Positions 5,522 through 7,646 of a stretch of DNA of 7,646 nucleotides are shown piece after piece. Position 1 is the stretch's first letter. Every line of letters begins with the position of its first letter. This DNA is from an uncultured Oscillospiraceae bacterium (GTDB lineage Bacteria > Bacillota > Clostridia > Oscillospirales > Acutalibacteraceae). Location: NCBI GenBank assembly GCA_900549675.1, contig URPG01000095.1:1-7646 (forward strand). The letters are read 5' to 3'. Position numbers and translations under genes: made by a program. The notes under the pieces were generated by a model. It was not told where the DNA came from. It searched no databases and saw nothing but the letters and a program-made list of their open reading frames with translations.

Positions 5522-5746
5522 ATGAAAAAAGTTTTTTTGGCGGTAATTCATTTCTATCGAAAAAATATTTCACCTCATACAGCCCCTTCTTGCCGTTTTA
5601 TTCCCACTTGCTCAGAATATGGTTTAACGGCAATTGAACGGTTTGGTGCATGGAAGGGCGGATGGATGACGTTGTGGAGAATATTGCGTTGTAACCCATT
5701 TTGTAAGGGCGGTTATGACCCTGTTCCTGAAAAAAAGAAAAAATAA
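5522..5746 (+). CDS. yidD: Membrane protein insertion efficiency factor YidD
   Basis: YidD is a small membrane-associated protein that aids YidC-dependent insertion and usually lies between rnpA and yidC, as here. From the ATG at 5522 it has 74 residues and matches the family along its length: KVFLAVIHFYRKNISP (an amphipathic N-terminal helix), the Cys motif SCRFIPTCSEY (about 23-33), AIERFGAWKG, then RILRCNPFCKGGYDPVP (about 53-69) and a lysine tail. The ribosome site for this ATG (AGAAAGG, 5503-5509) is weak and about 12 bases away. A better TAGGAG (5471-5476) is placed for an ATG at 5485 in another frame. An in-frame earlier ATG at 5498 would add eight residues without family support. The identity is sure; the start is less so. 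Confidence 0.9.
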   Translation: MKKVFLAVIHFYRKNISPHTAPSCRFIPTCSEYGLTAIERFGAWKGGWMTLWRILRCNPFCKGGYDPVPEKKKK

Positions 5747-5790
5747 TTTTGAGAATAAAAGTTCGCAGAGCGCAGAGGAGTTTTTATTAT

Positions 5791-6822
5791 ATGGATATAT
5801 TCAATTGGATAGGCAGTATACTGGGATATTTGCTTTGGGGACTTTTTACCGTTTTTAAAAATTATGGTGTTGCCGTTATTATCTTTACGATTATAACCAA
5901 GATTTTGCTTTTTCCTTCTTCTATCAAACAGCAAAAAAGTATGGCATCCCAATCTAAATTTGCAAAAAAGCAGCAAGAACTGCAAAAAATATATGGCAAT
6001 AACAAGCAAAAATATAATCAAGAATTGATGAAGCTGCAGGAAAAAGAAGGTATAAGCCCCATGGGCTGCTGTTTGCCGATGCTTTTAACCCTGCCGATTA
6101 TGTTCGGTATTATGTATTCGGTTTCTCAGCCGTTGAGCAATACAATTCATATCGCACAGGATACGATTCAGCAGGCTACGGAATATGTATCAAGAATTCC
6201 GGGTTCTACCAATATGGGGATGTATGCGGAGCTTGAAATTTTGCGGAATTTTGAAGGCTTGCAGGACAAACTGACGATGTTCAGTGCCGGTGATGTGGAA
6301 AAAATCACGCAGTTGTCACGAGGCTTTAATTTCTTGGGATTGGATTTACTGCAAACCCCGCAATTTGGAAATTGGGGTAATCCACTCTGGATTTTACCGG
6401 TTGCCTATTTTATTATTTCTGTGTTAAGCCAACTGTACACAACACGCAGTAATCCGAGCCAAAGTGCAATGCAGGGCCAGCAAAAAGGCTGTACCAATTT
6501 TATGTTGTATGTTATGCCTATTTTCTTTGCTTATCTGTCATTTTCATATCCTGCCGCAGTAAGCCTTTATTTTATAATGTCTACTGTGGTGCAGACATTA
6601 CAAACGGTTGCGGTGAATAAGTTCTTCAGCGTGCACCACATGACGGCAAAAACAGAGGCACAAAGAGCGGTTACTTTGGCTTTGGCAGAAGAAAAAATTA
6701 AGCCTTTACCGGCAGAAGCACAACGTCAGATTGCCCGGCAGTTAGAAGAAACCTGCTGGTCCCGCAAAAGAAAAGAAAAAGCAACAGCCGCAGAAGAAAA
6801 CCGGAAAAAAATCTTCCGGTAA
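5791..6822 (+). CDS. yidC: Membrane protein insertase YidC (SpoIIIJ/Oxa1 family), apparent frame break near the 3' end
   Basis: YidC inserts and folds inner-membrane proteins with or without SecYEG. As read, it has 343 residues. The ATG at 5791 follows AGAGGAG (5774-5780) at ten bases. Membrane segments lie at about 20-43, 91-113, 197-217, 233-252 and 254-276, with a charged cytoplasmic hairpin (about 44-90, IKQQKSMASQSKFAKKQQELQ). The groove position in the first helix is Lys37 (IITKILLFP) where Bacillus has Arg. No lipoprotein signal is seen. The C terminus after about residue 319 (ETCWSRKRKEK to KKIFR) is unlike a normal tail. The +1 frame beside it encodes a typical Lys/Gln/Gly/Ser-rich tail ending at 6862. 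The true product may thus be about 356 residues. The core is intact either way. Confidence 0.93.
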   Translation: MDIFNWIGSILGYLLWGLFTVFKNYGVAVIIFTIITKILLFPSSIKQQKSMASQSKFAKKQQELQKIYGNNKQKYNQELMKLQEKEGISPMGCCLPMLLTLPIMFGIMYSVSQPLSNTIHIAQDTIQQATEYVSRIPGSTNMGMYAELEILRNFEGLQDKLTMFSAGDVEKITQLSRGFNFLGLDLLQTPQFGNWGNPLWILPVAYFIISVLSQLYTTRSNPSQSAMQGQQKGCTNFMLYVMPIFFAYLSFSYPAAVSLYFIMSTVVQTLQTVAVNKFFSVHHMTAKTEAQRAVTLALAEEKIKPLPAEAQRQIARQLEETCWSRKRKEKATAAEENRKKIFR

Positions 6823-6862
6823 ATCAGGAAACTCTGATCGTTATTTAGGCAGTAAGAAATGA
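6746..6862 (+). other. Alternative-frame basic tail of YidC
   Basis: Beginning after an in-frame TAG (6743-6745), the frame one base ahead of yidC is open for 38 codons and then stops with TGA at 6860-6862. It reads KKPAGPAKEKKKQQPQKKTG and then a Lys/Ser/Gly stretch ending DRYLGSKK. This is the kind of low-complexity basic tail found on Gram-positive YidC proteins, where it can contact ribosomes. The frame used by the main reading instead has Cys and Trp and stops at 6822. Dropping one A from the AAA at 6749-6751 would join the two into a single gene. Whether the break is real, an error or recoded cannot be told here. Confidence 0.55.
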
Positions 6863-6869
6863 ACAAGGG

Positions 6870-6883
6870 CCGATGAAAATCGG
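6870..6883 (+). promoter_or_regulatory. GNRA-tetraloop hairpin just before the jag ribosome site
   Basis: CCGAT and ATCGG form a 5-bp stem around GAAA, a stable GNRA tetraloop. It ends five bases before the jag ribosome site GAGGAGG (6889-6895), which is nine bases from the ATG. It may shape the mRNA around the jag start or mark a processing point; no T run follows, so it is not a terminator. Confidence 0.4.
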
Positions 6884-6904
6884 TAATTGAGGAGGTATTC
6901 TTTC

Positions 6905-7646
6905 ATGTTAAAAGAGACAATCGCAACCGGCGAAACCGTAGAAATTGCTCTTGACAGAGCCTGTGCGGAATTGGGTATTGACAGATCAGAAGATGAATTT
7001 GAGTTTGAAATTCTTGAAACACCCGTGAAAAAGACTTTTGGTCTTTTTGGGGGCAGCCCGGCAAAAGTAAAAGTTTTTTTGAAAGAATTAGATGCCGCTG
7101 AATCAGCCGCCGAATATTTGAAAAAAGTGCTGAAAGCCATGGGACTTTCTCATGTGGATATTGAAATTCACCGTGCTGAAAACAGTGCCGAATTGGTGCT
7201 GAAGGATCAAGATGTGGGCTTTATTATTGGTCATCGCGGAGAAACACTCGATGCGTTGCAGTACCTTTCTTCTTTGGTAGCCAACCATAATGGCGGAGAA
7301 TATTACCGAGTGACACTCGATGTGGGGCAATATCGTGAAAAAAGAAAAGAAACATTGCAGTCACTTGGCAGAAAAATGGCGTTAAAGGCTTTAAAAACAG
7401 GAAGAAATCATTCTTTAGAGCCTATGAATCCTTATGAAAGAAGAATTATACACACGGCGGTTCAAGAAGTAGAGGGAGCAAAATCATGGAGTGAAGGAGA
7501 AGATTTACTGCGCCATGTTGTGATTGGTTCGGTCAATGGAGAGAGATTTCCCAGACGTGATAACCGCAGAGGCGGCTATCAGGGACGTGGCGGCAACCGA
7601 AATTACAATAATAATCGTGGAAACAACAATCGCCGTCCTTATCAGC
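6905..7646 (+). CDS. jag: RNA-binding protein Jag/KhpB (KH and R3H domains), partial at the right edge
   Basis: Jag (KhpB, also EloR in pneumococcus) is a cytoplasmic RNA-binding protein that usually follows yidC and influences cell elongation and mRNA control, often with KhpA. The 247 codons in the window start at ATG 6905 with an excellent GAGGAGG site; the gene runs off the edge. A Jag_N domain covers about 3-55 (KKTFGLFG at 42-49). A KH type II domain covers about 75-145, its GxxG loop written GFIIGHRGETLDALQYL (105-121) with His where Lys is usual. An R3H domain covers about 150-208 (NPYERRIIHTAV near 175-186). After residue 215 comes a tail rich in Arg, Gly and Asn, unusual for the family. 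The linker between Jag_N and KH is short. Confidence 0.95.
   Translation, partial: MLKETIATGETVEIALDRACAELGIDRSEDEFEFEILETPVKKTFGLFGGSPAKVKVFLKELDAAESAAEYLKKVLKAMGLSHVDIEIHRAENSAELVLKDQDVGFIIGHRGETLDALQYLSSLVANHNGGEYYRVTLDVGQYREKRKETLQSLGRKMALKALKTGRNHSLEPMNPYERRIIHTAVQEVEGAKSWSEGEDLLRHVVIGSVNGERFPRRDNRRGGYQGRGGNRNYNNNRGNNNRRPYQ

Noticed and set aside
5130..5573. A 147-codon minus-strand frame
   Set aside because: It lies opposite rnpA and the start of yidD, which are clearly real; its product has no recognisable pattern.
5713..6021. A 102-codon minus-strand frame with a hydrophobic start
   Set aside because: It is the complement of the first yidC membrane segment and hairpin; the hydrophobic look comes from that.
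6841..7330. Minus-strand frames opposite the 5' half of jag
   Set aside because: The plus-strand Jag reading has three recognisable domains and an excellent ribosome site, so these are antisense shadows.

Overview
This window looks like the chromosomal replication-origin neighbourhood (oriC) of a low-GC Gram-positive bacterium, most likely a member of the Clostridia. The gene order shows it: a leftward (minus-strand) cluster dnaA - dnaN - yaaA (S4 domain) - recF - remB/yaaB (DUF370), apparently continuing into gyrB just off the left edge, and a divergent rightward (plus-strand) cluster rpmH - rnpA - yidD - yidC - jag/khpB, which runs off the right edge. The short YidC without a lipoprotein signal, a lysine in its groove position and the strong AAGGAGG-type ribosome sites fit Clostridia. 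Placement below class level (possibly the ruminococcal/Oscillospirales side) is only a guess.

Left part (1-2799, minus strand): a ribosome site for the next gene at the extreme left, then the RemB-like regulator, the RecF repair ATPase, the S4-domain protein overlapping recF, and the beta clamp. Middle (2800-4906): two non-coding regions flank dnaA. The smaller one (dnaA-dnaN, about 250 bp) holds a DnaA-box pair, a GC cluster and DnaA-trio-like repeats in the order known from the Bacillus subtilis unwinding region, plus a hairpin at the dnaA stop with a near-consensus DnaA box in its loop. The larger one (dnaA-rpmH, about 525 bp) is very AT-rich and holds a DnaA-box match beside a perfect 14-bp inverted repeat, a likely leftward dnaA promoter, and a consensus rightward rpmH promoter. 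An 11-bp sequence is shared by both regions. Together they look like a bipartite origin.

Right part (4907-7646, plus strand): ribosomal protein L34, a terminator-like hairpin, the RNase P protein, the membrane-insertion factors YidD and YidC, and the RNA-binding protein Jag with an Arg/Gly/Asn-rich tail.

I see no new defence or mobile system; this is a core-genome locus. The points worth checking are the origin architecture, an apparent +1 reading-frame break in the C-terminal tail of yidC, and a second frame conflict at the 5' end of yidD. The two breaks lie in the same operon and could be sequence errors, natural indels or recoding.
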